Shown: positions 28,088 through 37,525, counted from the stretch's first letter. The stretch: 64,000 bases of DNA from Limnohabitans sp. Rim28 (GCF_000293865.2 NZ_ALKN02000013.1:1-64000), one strand, 5' to 3'. The notes: a model not told the origin generated them from the letters alone. Program-made: numbers and translations.

Positions 28088-28539
28088 GTCGCACCTGCCG
28101 CCAAAAAGCAACTCAGGCTGGCCACTGTGGTCAGCTGCAAGCGCATGGGCAGCCAAGGCGCCAAACCAGCCGCAGGCCAAGTGCGGCGGTCCATCACGTA
28201 GCAGCCGATCAGCACAAAACCCAGCAAGGGCAAGCCGGCAAAAGCGGGCATCATCACGCCGACCCAAGCCAAGAGTGAGGGCGCCACGCCCCAGGTGAAG
28301 TGAACACGGGGTGCGTTGCGCACGATCAGCGCATTGCGAAAGCCCACACCCCAATGGATGCCGCCCAAAAACGACACGATGACGGCGCCATAACCTTGCA
28401 TGGCCAATGCCACATACGGGTGCAAGTCAGACCCCACCAGCCACAGGCACAAAGCCAAAAAGACAAACGGGATCAGGCCTGCGTAGCCCATTTTTCGGAT
28501 CAAGCGCCAAGTGGCATCTTCGGTGTGTGGCGAATTCAT
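28084..28539 (-). CDS. DUF3429 membrane protein
   Basis: 151 residues with about four to five hydrophobic segments (FVFLALCLWLVG, YGAVIVSFLGGIHWGVGF, LLAWVGVMMPAFAGLPLLGFVLIG, TVASLSCFLAA). The motif SFLGGIHWG (~57) is typical of DUF3429 inner-membrane proteins of unknown function. ATGA overlaps with both neighbours (dsbC upstream, M61 downstream) show a tightly coupled three-gene operon on the minus strand. Confidence 0.85.
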   Translation of the reverse strand: MNSPHTEDATWRLIRKMGYAGLIPFVFLALCLWLVGSDLHPYVALAMQGYGAVIVSFLGGIHWGVGFRNALIVRNAPRVHFTWGVAPSLLAWVGVMMPAFAGLPLLGFVLIGCYVMDRRTWPAAGLAPWLPMRLQLTTVASLSCFLAAGAT

Positions 28540-29261
28540 TTGAGATCACTCAGAATTTTTTCGACTTGGGCCATGGGCACCGCACCTGGCACCCGGGTGC
28601 CATCGGCAAACAACAACAAGGGCGTGCCCGTGATGCGGTTCTTTTGGCCAAAGGCCACGATGGTGTCAATGGCCGATGTGTCGCAATTGGCTGTGGGTGG
28701 TGTGGTGCCGCCGATCATCCAGTTGTTCCACACCTTGGCCTTGTCTTTGGCACACCACACGTTGTTGGATTTGGTGCGCGAGTCTTCGCCCAAGATGGGG
28801 TACAGAAAATGGTAAATGGTCACGTTGTCCAGCTTTTGCAGGTCTTTTTCAAAGCGCTTGCAAAAGCCGCAGTTGGGGTCGGCAAACACGGCCAGTTTGC
28901 GCTTGCCGTTGCCGCGCACCTGCGTGAATGCCGATTTGAGCGGCAGTTGGTCAAAACCGATGGCCGAGAGTTTGTCCACACGCTCTTCGGTCAGGTTGCG
29001 TCTTTGCCGCACGTCGATCAAGGCGCCTTGGATCAGGAAGTTGCCATCCGCGTCGCTGTACATGACCTCATTGCCCATGCGAATTTCAAACAAGCCGTTC
29101 ATCGGCGTTTTGCTGACTTCGTCAATTTTGGGCAAATTGGGCAGGCGCTCGCTCAGATTTTTGCGAATCGTGGCTTCTTGGGCCATGACGTTGGCCACGC
29201 TGCCCCAAGACAGCGCAGCGGCGACCAGCATCAGGGCCAACTTGGGAGGGGCAAACGTCAT
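28536..29261 (-). CDS. dsbC: Thiol:disulfide interchange protein DsbC
   Basis: 241 residues from ATG 29261; a TTG five codons earlier is less likely. Signal peptide about 1-26 (ends VANVMAQ). Periplasmic disulfide isomerase: N-terminal dimerisation domain, then a thioredoxin domain with FADPNCGFCKRFEKDL (CGFC instead of the common CGYC, ~121) and the cis-Pro region RITGTPLLLF (~208). It corrects wrong disulfides and is kept reduced by DsbD, which is not in the window. First gene of the DUF3429-M61 operon. Confidence 0.93.
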   Translation of the reverse strand: MTFAPPKLALMLVAAALSWGSVANVMAQEATIRKNLSERLPNLPKIDEVSKTPMNGLFEIRMGNEVMYSDADGNFLIQGALIDVRQRRNLTEERVDKLSAIGFDQLPLKSAFTQVRGNGKRKLAVFADPNCGFCKRFEKDLQKLDNVTIYHFLYPILGEDSRTKSNNVWCAKDKAKVWNNWMIGGTTPPTANCDTSAIDTIVAFGQKNRITGTPLLLFADGTRVPGAVPMAQVEKILSDLK

Positions 29262-29306
29262 CGAACAGGCTTTCAAAAAAGGAAGGGTCTGGTTGCCACG
29301 GGCACT

Positions 29307-30488
29307 TCAGCGTTCAGCGCGATCGGCACTTTGGCCCATCGCGCGTTGGGTCATCCAGTGCTTGAGGGGACCGCTGCGGTCAAAGCCGCGCATGCCCCAA
29401 TTGCGAAGGTTCTGCCAAACCGTGCCGGGCTGGGCAAACAGGCGCTGCAGACCATCGGTCACCAGGCCCATGGCCTGCACATCGGCCTGACGGGCGCGCT
29501 CGTAACGGCGCAGCCATTTCAGGTCATGCAGGGGGCGCCAAAACTCTTTGGCTCGGATCACCTGCACCAATTCGGCCACATCGGCCAAGCCGACATTCAA
29601 GCCTTGCCCGGCCAAGGGGTGCAAGCTGTGGGCGGCGTCGCCGGCCAAGGCAAATGATTGCTTGACCACCCCCGGCATGGGGCCGATCCAGCGCTCGGCG
29701 CGTGCCAGTTGCAGCGGCCAAACGGCACGTTCGGCCGACAGTTGCATGCCACCTAAGCTGTTTTGGCATGCAGATGCCAACGACAACGCAAAATTTTCGG
29801 CCGACATGGCCATCAGTTCTTGGGCCCGCAGCGGGTGCACCGACCACACCAGTCCCACTTCGCGCCCGCCTTCGCCGCCCATGGGCAACAGCGCCAACAC
29901 TTCGGCCTGTGCTGGGGTCAGGCCTGGCGCTGCGCTCCAGCCAAACCACTGGCGGGCGATGCCTTCGTGTGCACGCTCGCACAGCAAGCGGGTGGCCACG
30001 GCGTGTTGTGGGTAGTGGGTGATGTCAAAGCCCACACCCAGTTCGGCGCGGGTCTGGCTGGCGCGTCCTTCGCAGACTACGGTGAGCGGCGCGGCCACCG
30101 GGGCCTGCACCACTTGAATCTGGGGTTGAAACTGAACGGCTTGAGCCAGCAGCGCTTCGAGCACTGGCACGTCGACCATCCAGTTGAGTGAGTCCACGCC
30201 TTGTTCTGAGGCGCCAAAGCTGAGTTGACCGCCACGGTCACCCCAAACCTGCATTTGGTGAACAGGCGTTACAGCGGGCGGCTCGGGCCAGCAGCGCAGG
30301 TCTTGCAGCAAGGCCTTGGCGGCGCCATTGAGGGAGTAAGCCCGCACGTCGGCAGCAGGGACAAGCCCGGGAGTGGCAGGGTGCGCATCCACCAAGGCCA
30401 CGTTGAGCCGTTCGCGGGCCAGCAACAAGGCCAAAGTGCGGCCAACGATGCCGGCGCCACGGATGCAAATGTCAGGGGGAGAAGCCAT
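29307..30488 (-). CDS. UbiH/COQ6-family FAD-dependent hydroxylase
   Basis: 393 residues. Rossmann FAD motif RGAGIVGRTLALLLARE (~10) and the second FAD motif FALAGDAAHSLHPLAGQGLNVGLAD (~280), which with HPLAGQGLN is diagnostic of ubiquinone-biosynthesis hydroxylases (UbiH/UbiF/UbiI/UbiM). Expected role: one of the ring hydroxylations of ubiquinone. Position in the ring cannot be decided from the sequence. It lies 45 bases before dsbC on the same strand, and faces ychF divergently. Confidence 0.87.
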   Translation of the reverse strand: MASPPDICIRGAGIVGRTLALLLARERLNVALVDAHPATPGLVPAADVRAYSLNGAAKALLQDLRCWPEPPAVTPVHQMQVWGDRGGQLSFGASEQGVDSLNWMVDVPVLEALLAQAVQFQPQIQVVQAPVAAPLTVVCEGRASQTRAELGVGFDITHYPQHAVATRLLCERAHEGIARQWFGWSAAPGLTPAQAEVLALLPMGGEGGREVGLVWSVHPLRAQELMAMSAENFALSLASACQNSLGGMQLSAERAVWPLQLARAERWIGPMPGVVKQSFALAGDAAHSLHPLAGQGLNVGLADVAELVQVIRAKEFWRPLHDLKWLRRYERARQADVQAMGLVTDGLQRLFAQPGTVWQNLRNWGMRGFDRSGPLKHWMTQRAMGQSADRAER

Positions 30489-30645
30489 GCGTGCATTGTA
30501 AGGATGCGGCCCAACGCGCTGGGCGGCCAGGGACTTTGGCTGCGGTGATTGACCGGTGCAGGGGTCAGGTGCCCGGCCCTTGGGGTGGAGTCGTTAAAAT
30601 TGCGGGTTCATTTCGACTCTTTCTCCGAATCACCGAAAGCCTTCC

Positions 30646-31737
30646 ATGAGCCTCAAATGCGGCATCGTGGGTCTGCCCAATGTGGGCAAATCCACCCTTT
30701 TCAACGCCCTGACCAAAGCTGGCATTGCCGCTGAAAATTACCCCTTTTGCACCATCGAGCCCAACACCGGTGTCGTCGAGGTGCCCGACCCACGCTTGCA
30801 GCAATTGGCCCAGATCGTCGAGCCCGAGCGCATCGTGCCCGCCATCGTGGAGTTTGTGGACATTGCCGGTCTGGTGGCCGGGGCCAGCACGGGCGAAGGC
30901 CTGGGCAACAAGTTTTTGGCGCACATCCGGGAGACCGACGCCATCGTCAACGTGGTGCGTTGCTTTGAAGACGACAACGTGATTCACGTGGCCAACAAGG
31001 TTGACCCGATTGCTGATATTGAGGTCATCCAGACCGAGTTGTGCTTGGCCGACTTGGCCGCTGTCGAAAAAGCCATTCACCGTGTGAGCAAAATTGCGCG
31101 CTCTGGCGACAAGGAAGCGGTCAAGCAAATGGCGATTTTGGAAAAGTGCCAGGCCGCCTTGAACGACACCCAGCCGGTGCGCACCATCGACTTCAGCAAA
31201 GAAGAGCGTGTCGAACTCAAGCAGTTCTTTTTCATCACGGCCAAGCCCGCCATGTTTGTGGCCAACGTGTCGGAAGACGGCTTTGAGAACAACCCTTTCC
31301 TGGACCGTTTGAAGGCGTTTGCCGCCAAGCAAAACGCGCCCGTGGTGGCCATTTGCGCCAAGATCGAAGCCGAATTGTCCGAGATGGACGACGCCGATCG
31401 CCTGGAGTTCTTGAAGGAAATCGGTCAAGACGAGCCGGGCCTGAACCGCTTGATCCGATCGGCTTACGGCTTGCTGGGTCTGCAAACCTATTTCACCGCG
31501 GGTGTGAAAGAAGTGCGCGCCTGGACCATTCGCGTGGGCGACACCGGCCCACAAGCCGCAGGCGTGATCCACACCGACTTCGAAAAAGGCTACATCCGCG
31601 CCCAGACCATCGCTTTTGACGACTACATCACATTCAAAGGTGAGCAAGGCGCCAAAGACGCGGGCAAGATGCGCGCCGAAGGCAAGGACTACGTTGTGAA
31701 AGACGGCGACGTGATGAACTTCTTGTTCAGTTCCTGA
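30646..31737 (+). CDS. ychF: Redox-regulated ATPase/GTPase YchF
   Basis: 363 residues. Obg-family P-loop [14 protein letters not shown] (~8), where YchF prefers ATP; switch [14 protein letters not shown], and a C-terminal TGS domain with [14 protein letters not shown] (~304) and [13 protein letters not shown] at the end. YchF associates with the ribosome and negatively regulates oxidative stress responses. ATG 30646; an upstream TAAAAT (30595-30600) could be its -10. A strong bidirectional terminator follows. Confidence 0.96.
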   Translation: MSLKCGIVGLPNVGKSTLFNALTKAGIAAENYPFCTIEPNTGVVEVPDPRLQQLAQIVEPERIVPAIVEFVDIAGLVAGASTGEGLGNKFLAHIRETDAIVNVVRCFEDDNVIHVANKVDPIADIEVIQTELCLADLAAVEKAIHRVSKIARSGDKEAVKQMAILEKCQAALNDTQPVRTIDFSKEERVELKQFFFITAKPAMFVANVSEDGFENNPFLDRLKAFAAKQNAPVVAICAKIEAELSEMDDADRLEFLKEIGQDEPGLNRLIRSAYGLLGLQTYFTAGVKEVRAWTIRVGDTGPQAAGVIHTDFEKGYIRAQTIAFDDYITFKGEQGAKDAGKMRAEGKDYVVKDGDVMNFLFSS

Positions 31738-31752
31738 GCTGCATCCCTTGCC

Positions 31753-31786
31753 ATGAAAAAACCGCTCTGAGGAGCGGTTTTTTCAT
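31753..31786. terminator. Bidirectional intrinsic terminator (ychF / GntR gene)
   Basis: ATGAAAAAACCGCTC, loop TGAG, GAGCGGTTTTTTCAT: a perfect 15-bp palindrome with T6 on either strand, placed between the convergent ychF and GntR genes. Confidence 0.95.
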
Positions 31787-31811
31787 GGGCAAGTCAAAGT
31801 CATTGACGTCA

Positions 31812-32489
31812 TCAACCCGCCAGCGGTGTGGTTCCGCCCATGTTGCTCAGCAAGCGCTCGCGCCCCTTGAGCACATGCTTTTCAGCGGTGGATTTGGCCT
31901 TGGCCTTGGAGCCTTTAACGATGGCTTCGTACAAGGTGCGGTGCTCGGCGTTGGACTGGCGCATATTGCCCGGTGCGTTGAAGTACTCGCGCCTGAACAG
32001 GTGCATCTCCTTGATGATGTCGTCGTATGCGGCCTGGGCTCGCTGGTTGTTGGCCAAGAGCAGCACCATCGCATGGAACTGCAGGTTCAGCTCGTAATAG
32101 AGGTTGGCGTTTTCGGTCTCGCAGGCCACATCCATGGCTCGCAGCAGTTGTTCAAACTGCGCTTTGTGGCTTTCGGCCACGTGGTCGGTGGCGCGCTCTG
32201 CGGCAAAGCCAAACACCAAAGCCCGCAGGTCGTACAGCTCCAGCATTTCGCGCACCGACATCTGGCGCACAAACACGCCGCGGTTGAGCACGGCCGTCAC
32301 CAAACCCAAACCGGTGAGCATGCGGATGGCTTCGCGCACAGGGCCTCGGCTGGTGCCCATGCGCAGCGCCAAAGCCGCCTCGTTCAGGCGCTCACCGGGT
32401 TTGAGCTCACCGCTGTAAATGAGTTGTTTGAGCTGGTCGGCCACAAAAACGGGCAAACCCTGCTCGGGCTTTTCGGGGGCTGCGTTCAT
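31812..32489 (-). CDS. GntR-family transcriptional regulator (FadR subfamily, FCD domain)
   Basis: 225 residues from ATG 32489; the frame can be opened two codons earlier only with TTG. N-terminal winged helix (LKPGERLNEAALALRMGTSRGPVREAIRML split over ~30-60) and a C-terminal FCD ligand domain with metal-type residues Asp in YDLRAL, His in LQFHAM and His in NAEHRTL. Such regulators bind carboxylate or CoA-type effectors. It diverges from the CoA-transferase gene, and a perfect 9-bp inverted repeat (32596-32625) lies in between, so it most likely controls itself and the downstream catabolic cluster. Confidence 0.92.
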   Translation of the reverse strand: MNAAPEKPEQGLPVFVADQLKQLIYSGELKPGERLNEAALALRMGTSRGPVREAIRMLTGLGLVTAVLNRGVFVRQMSVREMLELYDLRALVFGFAAERATDHVAESHKAQFEQLLRAMDVACETENANLYYELNLQFHAMVLLLANNQRAQAAYDDIIKEMHLFRREYFNAPGNMRQSNAEHRTLYEAIVKGSKAKAKSTAEKHVLKGRERLLSNMGGTTPLAG

Positions 32490-32595
32490 GGGCAAAGCTT
32501 GGGCTGTTCAGGGACGAGGATGGCTGAAAAAAACAGCAAACACGTGCTTCATCCTACCCGAAGATGGTCAAAATCAAGTCATAGACGTCGCGAAT

Positions 32596-32625
32596 GTGTC
32601 AACAATTCGGCCAAAGTGTTGACAC
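32596..32625. promoter_or_regulatory. Inverted repeat, probable GntR operator
   Basis: GTGTCAACA (32596-32604) and TGTTGACAC (32617-32625) are perfect inverted copies, 21 bases centre to centre, i.e. two helical turns. Each half contains TTGACA reading outward, so each could be a -35 element of one of the two divergent genes; no good -10 was found for either. Confidence 0.7.
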
Positions 32626-32707
32626 TTATAGGTCTGGCGTTCACACTTTGTGACCATCAGCAAGTGTCTGCACTTGGCCCCTTTGAGTCTTTCGTTTGGA
32701 ACATCCC

Positions 32708-33898
32708 ATGCCGCATCAACCCGCTTCCGCTGCGCTGTCGCGCTTTCGAGTGATCGATTTGACCCAAGTGCGCGCCGGCCCTACGGCTTGCCGACAGTTG
32801 GCCGATTGGGGTGCCGACGTGGTGCAGGTGCAAATGCCCGAGCACATGCGCGGCGATGACACGCTGGGCGGGCAAGAGGGCTCGGACTACCAGTACACCC
32901 ACCGCAACAAACGCTCCATCACCCTCAATTTGAAAGAGCCCGAAGGCATTGCGCTGCTCAAGCAATTGATCGCCAAGGCCGATGTGGTGGTGGAAAACTT
33001 CCGCCCCGATGTGAAGTTCCGCCTGGGCATCGATTACGAATCCCTGAGAAAAGACAACCCTGGCCTGGTGTACGCCAGCATCTCGGGTTTTGGCCAGACC
33101 GGGCCCTTGGCCGGACGGCCGGGTTTTGACCAGATCGCGCAGGGCATGGGCGGGTTGATGTCGGTCACTGGCATGGCCGAGCAAGGGCCCATGCGTGTGG
33201 GCATCCCGATTGCCGATTTGTGCGCCGGCATTTTTGCGGCGCAAGGCATTTTGGTGGCCTTGCTCGAGCGCGAAAAATCCGGCCAAGGCCAATGGCTGCA
33301 CACCTCCCTCTTGGAGTCGATGGTGTACATGATGGATTTTCAAACTTCTCGCTGGCTGATCGACGAAGAGGTGGCCACACAAGCGGGCAATTTTCACCCC
33401 ACGAGTATTCCCACTGGGGTGTACAAGGCGCGCGATGGTTACATGAACATCGCGGTCTTTGGCTCCAAGATTTGGGAGCGGTTTTGCGACATCCTGGAAT
33501 CGCCGCAGTGGGTCACCGACCCGCGTTACCACGACAAGCCCAGCCGCTCGGTCAACCGCGATGCGCTGAACGCCGAGATCAACGAGCGCCTGTCGCACCG
33601 TGACCGGGCCTATTGGATTGAGCGCCTGAACGACGGCGGTGTGGCCTGTGGCCTGATCAACAGCATGGACGAGGTGTTCAACGAACCGCAAATCCAACAC
33701 CTGAAGATGGTGAAAGACGTGGTGTCGGTCCACCAAGGTCCGCAGCGCCTGGTGGGTCAACCGGTTCAGCTGGAGCGCACGCCCAGCTCCATCGCCCGCG
33801 CCGCGCCGCGTCGGGGCGAGCACAGCGTAGAAATTCTGGGCGAGTTGGGACTGGATGACCAGACCTTGGCCGCATTGAAGTCCAAAGGAGTGTTTTGA
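32708..33898 (+). CDS. CaiB/BaiF family (class III) CoA-transferase
   Basis: 396 residues from ATG 32708 (GGAA six bases upstream; TTG at 32696 rejected). Transfers CoA between acyl-CoA and a free acid. Family landmarks: VIDLTQVRAGPTACRQLADWGADV (split across ~13-36), ENFRPDVKFRLGIDYESL, SGFGQTGPLAGRPGFD, and the catalytic-type Asp in GIPIADLCAGIFAA (~168). It opens a cluster with a crotonase-fold protein, an oxidoreductase, two Bug receptors and a class II aldolase, facing a GntR regulator. Confidence 0.92.
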   Translation: MPHQPASAALSRFRVIDLTQVRAGPTACRQLADWGADVVQVQMPEHMRGDDTLGGQEGSDYQYTHRNKRSITLNLKEPEGIALLKQLIAKADVVVENFRPDVKFRLGIDYESLRKDNPGLVYASISGFGQTGPLAGRPGFDQIAQGMGGLMSVTGMAEQGPMRVGIPIADLCAGIFAAQGILVALLEREKSGQGQWLHTSLLESMVYMMDFQTSRWLIDEEVATQAGNFHPTSIPTGVYKARDGYMNIAVFGSKIWERFCDILESPQWVTDPRYHDKPSRSVNRDALNAEINERLSHRDRAYWIERLNDGGVACGLINSMDEVFNEPQIQHLKMVKDVVSVHQGPQRLVGQPVQLERTPSSIARAAPRRGEHSVEILGELGLDDQTLAALKSKGVF

Positions 33899-34708
33899 AT
33901 GTCTGAAGTGGTCTACACCTCACCCACCGAGCGGGTCAATACCTGGTTGGACGGCAGCACGCTGTTCATCCAGTTCAACAATGTGGCGCGGCACAACGCG
34001 CTGTCGGTGGACATGTGGGAGGCGGTGCCCTTGCTCTTGAACCAAGCTGAACACGATGCCCGTGTGCGCTTGGTGGTGTTCACCGGTGCGGGTGAAAAAG
34101 CCTTTGTCTCTGGCGCAGACATCTCGCAGTTCGAAGACATGCGTGCGGCCCGCGAGGCCGTGACACGTTACGAGCACATGGCTGAGACCGCGCTCATGGG
34201 CATCTTCAACTTCCCCAAGCCCACATTGGCGTGCATCCGCGGGTTTTGCATCGGCGGCGGCATCAATGTGGCCATCAGTTGCGACATGCGCATCGCCGCC
34301 AGCGATGCCGTGTTCTCGGTCCCAGCCGCCCGCTTGGGCCTGGGTTACCGCTATTCGGCCATGAAAAATCTGGTGGACTTGATCGGCCCCGGTGCGGCCA
34401 AAGACCTGTTTTTCACGGCCCGCAAAATCAATGCGCAAGAAGCCCAAAGTCTGGGTTTGGTCACGCGGGTTTGTGCCCCCGAGGCCTTACCCGAGTTGCT
34501 GGCCGAATACACCTCGGCTTTGGCGGCCAATGCGCCGCTGACCATTCAGGCGGCCAAAGCCATCACCCGCGAGATCCTCAAGCCCTCGCCCGAGCTGGAT
34601 CTGGACTTGTGTACGCAACTCATTCGCGGCTGCTTTGACAGCGCCGACTATGCCGAAGGCCGCAAGGCCTTCATGGAAAAACGCAAACCTGTCTTCAAAG
34701 GCGAATGA
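33899..34708 (+). CDS. Enoyl-CoA hydratase/isomerase-family protein lacking both catalytic glutamates
   Basis: 269 residues of the crotonase fold with the oxyanion-hole segments (SGADISQFED ~71, RGFCIGGGINVAI ~114). Where rat crotonase has Glu144 and Glu164, this protein has Asn123 (GGGIN) and Ala143 (SVPAARLGLG). A normal hydratase needs those glutamates, so the reaction is probably different (isomerase, hydrolase, decarboxylase or C-C bond type). It starts directly at the base after the CoA-transferase stop, so both are in one operon. Confidence 0.88.
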   Translation: MSEVVYTSPTERVNTWLDGSTLFIQFNNVARHNALSVDMWEAVPLLLNQAEHDARVRLVVFTGAGEKAFVSGADISQFEDMRAAREAVTRYEHMAETALMGIFNFPKPTLACIRGFCIGGGINVAISCDMRIAASDAVFSVPAARLGLGYRYSAMKNLVDLIGPGAAKDLFFTARKINAQEAQSLGLVTRVCAPEALPELLAEYTSALAANAPLTIQAAKAITREILKPSPELDLDLCTQLIRGCFDSADYAEGRKAFMEKRKPVFKGE

Positions 34709-34716
34709 GGTCTCAC

Positions 34717-35700
34717 ATGAAATCGTATTGGATGAACATCAGCGAAGGCCAAGGCCGCATGGAACTGCGTGAGGTGGACAGGCCTGTGCCCGGTTCGGGA
34801 CAGGTGTTGGTCAAGCTGCACGCGGCTGCTCTGAACCGGGGCGAATTGATCATCGGCCATGGCCTGCATGGCAAAGGCGGCAGCAAGCCCGCAGGCATGG
34901 AAGGCGCAGGGCAGATTGTTCAGCTGGGCAGCGAGACCGGTGCCTGGCAAATGGGCGATCGCGTGATGGGCCGCTGCCCGGGCGCTTTTTCTGAATACGC
35001 CCTGATGGATGTGCGCGAAATCATGCGCGTGCCGGACAACTTGACGCTGGAACAAGCCGCATCGATTCCATTGACGTTTTTGGTGACCTATGACCTCTTG
35101 GTTTTGCAAGGCCACTTGAAAGCCGATCAATGGCTGTTGATCAACGGCGTGTCTTCGGGTGTGGGCGTGGCCAGTTTGCAAATGGCCAAGGTCTTGGGTG
35201 CCAAAGTCATCGGCACATCGGGCTCACAGGCCAAGCTGGACCAATTGAAGCCGCTGGGGCTGGACGTGGGACTGTGCACCCGTGCGGCTGATTTTCACCA
35301 AGCCGTGCTGCAAGCCACTGACCAAAAAGGGGCCAACCTGGTGGTCAATACCGTGGGCGGCAGCGTCTTTGCCGAAAGCATGCGCTGCATGGCTTTTCAG
35401 GGACGTTTGGGTTTTGTGGGCTATGTGGACAACACGCTCAATGCCACCATTGACTTGGAAGCCCTGCACGCCAAGCGCTTGTGTCTGTATGGTGTGTCCA
35501 ACAAAAACCGCACGCCGGCCCAACGCGCCGATGGCATCGCACAATTCGCGGCGCAAATCCTGCCGGCTTTTGCCGATGGCCGGATTCAGCCTTTGCTCGA
35601 TCGGGTGTTTGAGTTTGACCAATTGGATCAAGCCAAAGCCCATATGGAAAACAACCAACACACCGGCAAGATCGTGCTGCGCATGGCCAGCGCTGCTTGA
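34717..35700 (+). CDS. Zinc-type/quinone oxidoreductase (MDR superfamily)
   Basis: 327 residues. GroES-like N-domain (RELHEV-type start; ALNRGELIIGHGLHGKGG, GMEGAGQIVQLG), then a Rossmann NADPH domain with GVSSGVGVASLQMAKVLGAKVIGTS (split over ~142-167), with the S-x-V-G-x-x pattern of quinone oxidoreductases. No structural-zinc Cys cluster is seen, so it is of the zinc-free QOR-like branch. The ATG at 34717 has GAGG 8 bases upstream; the ATG at 34705 that overlaps the previous stop is an alternative. Possible enoyl-CoA or quinone reductase role in the cluster. Confidence 0.87.
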   Translation: MKSYWMNISEGQGRMELREVDRPVPGSGQVLVKLHAAALNRGELIIGHGLHGKGGSKPAGMEGAGQIVQLGSETGAWQMGDRVMGRCPGAFSEYALMDVREIMRVPDNLTLEQAASIPLTFLVTYDLLVLQGHLKADQWLLINGVSSGVGVASLQMAKVLGAKVIGTSGSQAKLDQLKPLGLDVGLCTRAADFHQAVLQATDQKGANLVVNTVGGSVFAESMRCMAFQGRLGFVGYVDNTLNATIDLEALHAKRLCLYGVSNKNRTPAQRADGIAQFAAQILPAFADGRIQPLLDRVFEFDQLDQAKAHMENNQHTGKIVLRMASAA

Positions 35701-35748
35701 GCCTCTTCCCCAAAGCCAGACACTTTTTTACACGAAGGAGACAACACC

Positions 35749-36720
35749 ATGAACAAAAGAAACCTGATTTCAGCTTTGGTCCTTTCTTGCTTCGCCATGG
35801 GTGTGCAAGCCCAAGGCGCTGCCTATCCCAACAAGCCCATTCGTCTGGTGGTCGGTTTTGCACCCGGTGGTGCGGCCGACTATGTGGCGCGCGCCATCAG
35901 CGATGCGATGGGCAAAGCGATTGGGCAGAGCATCATTGTTGAAAACCGCGCCGGCGCGGGCTCCAGCATTGCGGCTGAAAACGTGGCCAAGGCTGCGCCC
36001 GATGGCTACAGCATTTTGTTGGCCAGCCCCAGCAGCATCTCGGTCAACCCTGCGCTCAACCCCAAGCTGAACTACACCCCCAAAGACTTGGTGCCCATCA
36101 CCAAAGTCACCACCTCGCCTTTGGTGATTGCCGTCAACCCCAACATCGGCGTCAACTCGGTGCAAGACCTGATTGCGCGCGCCAAGCAGGCACCCGGCAA
36201 GATCAATTACGCCACCTCGGGCAACGGCTCTGCCCCCCATTTGGGCGCGGCTTTGTTCACCCAGTTGACGGGTGTGGACATGGTGCACATTCCGTTTCGC
36301 GGCGGTGCGCCTGCGATCCAGTCGGTGATCGCGGGCGACACCCAAGTGACCTTTGGCACCCCACCTTCTGTTTTGCCCATGATCCAAGCGGGCCGCTTGA
36401 AAGGCTTGGCCGTCAGCACGCGCAACAGCTCGGCCTTGGTCCCTGGTTTGCCCGGCATGCAAGAGGCCAAACTGCCTGAGTACGCCATCGAGTTTTGGTA
36501 CGGTTTGTTCGTGCCCGTGGGCACACCGCCAGCGGTCATGAAACGCATCTTTGATGCCGCGCAATCGGCCATGGCCCAGCCCTCTGTGAAAACGGCATTG
36601 GCCCGCGAAGGGACGGATGTGTCCGTTTCCACCACGCCCGATCAATTCGCGGCGTTTTTGACCGAAGATGCCAAGTTCTGGGTCAATCTGGTCAAGAGTG
36701 CTGACGTGAAACTCGACTGA
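35749..36720 (+). CDS. Bug-type periplasmic solute-binding receptor (3 of 6)
   Basis: 323 residues, signal peptide about 1-22 (ends GVQAQ). Landmarks: IVENRAGAGSS (~63), AAPDGYSIL and HIPFRGGAPAIQSV (~182). AAGGAG before the ATG. Second half of the CoA-transferase operon; a class II aldolase follows after 16 bases. One of three receptors within 5 kb. Confidence 0.92.
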   Translation: MNKRNLISALVLSCFAMGVQAQGAAYPNKPIRLVVGFAPGGAADYVARAISDAMGKAIGQSIIVENRAGAGSSIAAENVAKAAPDGYSILLASPSSISVNPALNPKLNYTPKDLVPITKVTTSPLVIAVNPNIGVNSVQDLIARAKQAPGKINYATSGNGSAPHLGAALFTQLTGVDMVHIPFRGGAPAIQSVIAGDTQVTFGTPPSVLPMIQAGRLKGLAVSTRNSSALVPGLPGMQEAKLPEYAIEFWYGLFVPVGTPPAVMKRIFDAAQSAMAQPSVKTALAREGTDVSVSTTPDQFAAFLTEDAKFWVNLVKSADVKLD

Positions 36721-36736
36721 GTCCCAAGGAGCTGTC

Positions 36737-37525
36737 ATGGTTGAAAATGGTTTTTTGATAATCGAATCGATGCAGTCCCGCTGCTCGCCCGCAGAGTGGC
36801 AAGCACGGGTGGATTTGGCGGCTTGCTACCGCTTGGTGGCCCTCTACGGCATGTCCGACATGATGGCCAACCACATCTCGGCTCGGGTGCCGGGCGAGGA
36901 CGGTGCTTTTCTCATCAACGCCTACGGCATGATGTACGAAGAGATCACAGCGTCCAGCCTCATCAAGATCGACCATGACGGCAACATTCTTTCCAAGCCC
37001 GATTTTGGCGACCTGAATTACGGCATCAATAAGGCCGGTTATGTGATCCACAGCGCGGTACACGAAGCGCGCCCCGAAGTGGACTGCGTCATCCACACCC
37101 ACAGCTGGGCGTCCATGGCGGTTTCTGCGCTTGAGTGCGGTTTGTTGCCCGTCACCCAGACCGCGATGCGCTTTCTCAAGATCGGTTACCACGACTACCA
37201 AGGTGTGGTGCTGGATTTGGCCGAGCAAGCCTCGCTGGTGCAAGACCTGGGGCAGGGCGAAGCCCTGATCTTGCGCAACCACGGTGTCTTGACGGTGGGG
37301 CGCAGTGTGGGCGAAGCCTTCAATTGGATGCACCGCCTGGAATTGTCGTGCCACGCCCAACTCGCGGCCATGGCCTGCAACACCCCGTTCGTCAAAGTGG
37401 CGCCCGATGTGCTGGAAGAAACCTGGAACAACTACCAGCCCAGCACCCGCAGGCCTTACGGCTTGATGGAGTGGCCAGCCTTGCTGCGCAAACTCGATCG
37501 CACAGACCCCAGCTACAAAACCTGA
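36737..37525 (+). CDS. Class II aldolase/adducin family protein
   Basis: 262 residues. Zinc-binding motif VDCVIHTHSWASMAV (~115, HxH) and the third His in LRNHGVLTVGRSVGEAF (~180). The residue NHIS (~52) and GFLI/INAYGMMYEEITASSL region match aldolase II proteins of the fuculose-phosphate aldolase superfamily, which cleave or decarboxylate hydroxy-acids/aldol compounds. AAGGAG at the start supports ATG 36737. It lies between two Bug receptors, 35 bases before the second. Confidence 0.88.
   Translation: MVENGFLIIESMQSRCSPAEWQARVDLAACYRLVALYGMSDMMANHISARVPGEDGAFLINAYGMMYEEITASSLIKIDHDGNILSKPDFGDLNYGINKAGYVIHSAVHEARPEVDCVIHTHSWASMAVSALECGLLPVTQTAMRFLKIGYHDYQGVVLDLAEQASLVQDLGQGEALILRNHGVLTVGRSVGEAFNWMHRLELSCHAQLAAMACNTPFVKVAPDVLEETWNNYQPSTRRPYGLMEWPALLRKLDRTDPSYKT

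Noticed and set aside
26315-28354. M61 frame running to 28354
   Set aside because: The first 89 codons lie within the DUF3429 gene on the same strand; ATG 28087 gives the clean ATGA overlap.
32641-32653. TCACA-CTT-TGTGA as a Crp site
   Set aside because: Half-sites are in the reverse order and 3 bases apart; Crp sites are TGTGA-N6-TCACA.
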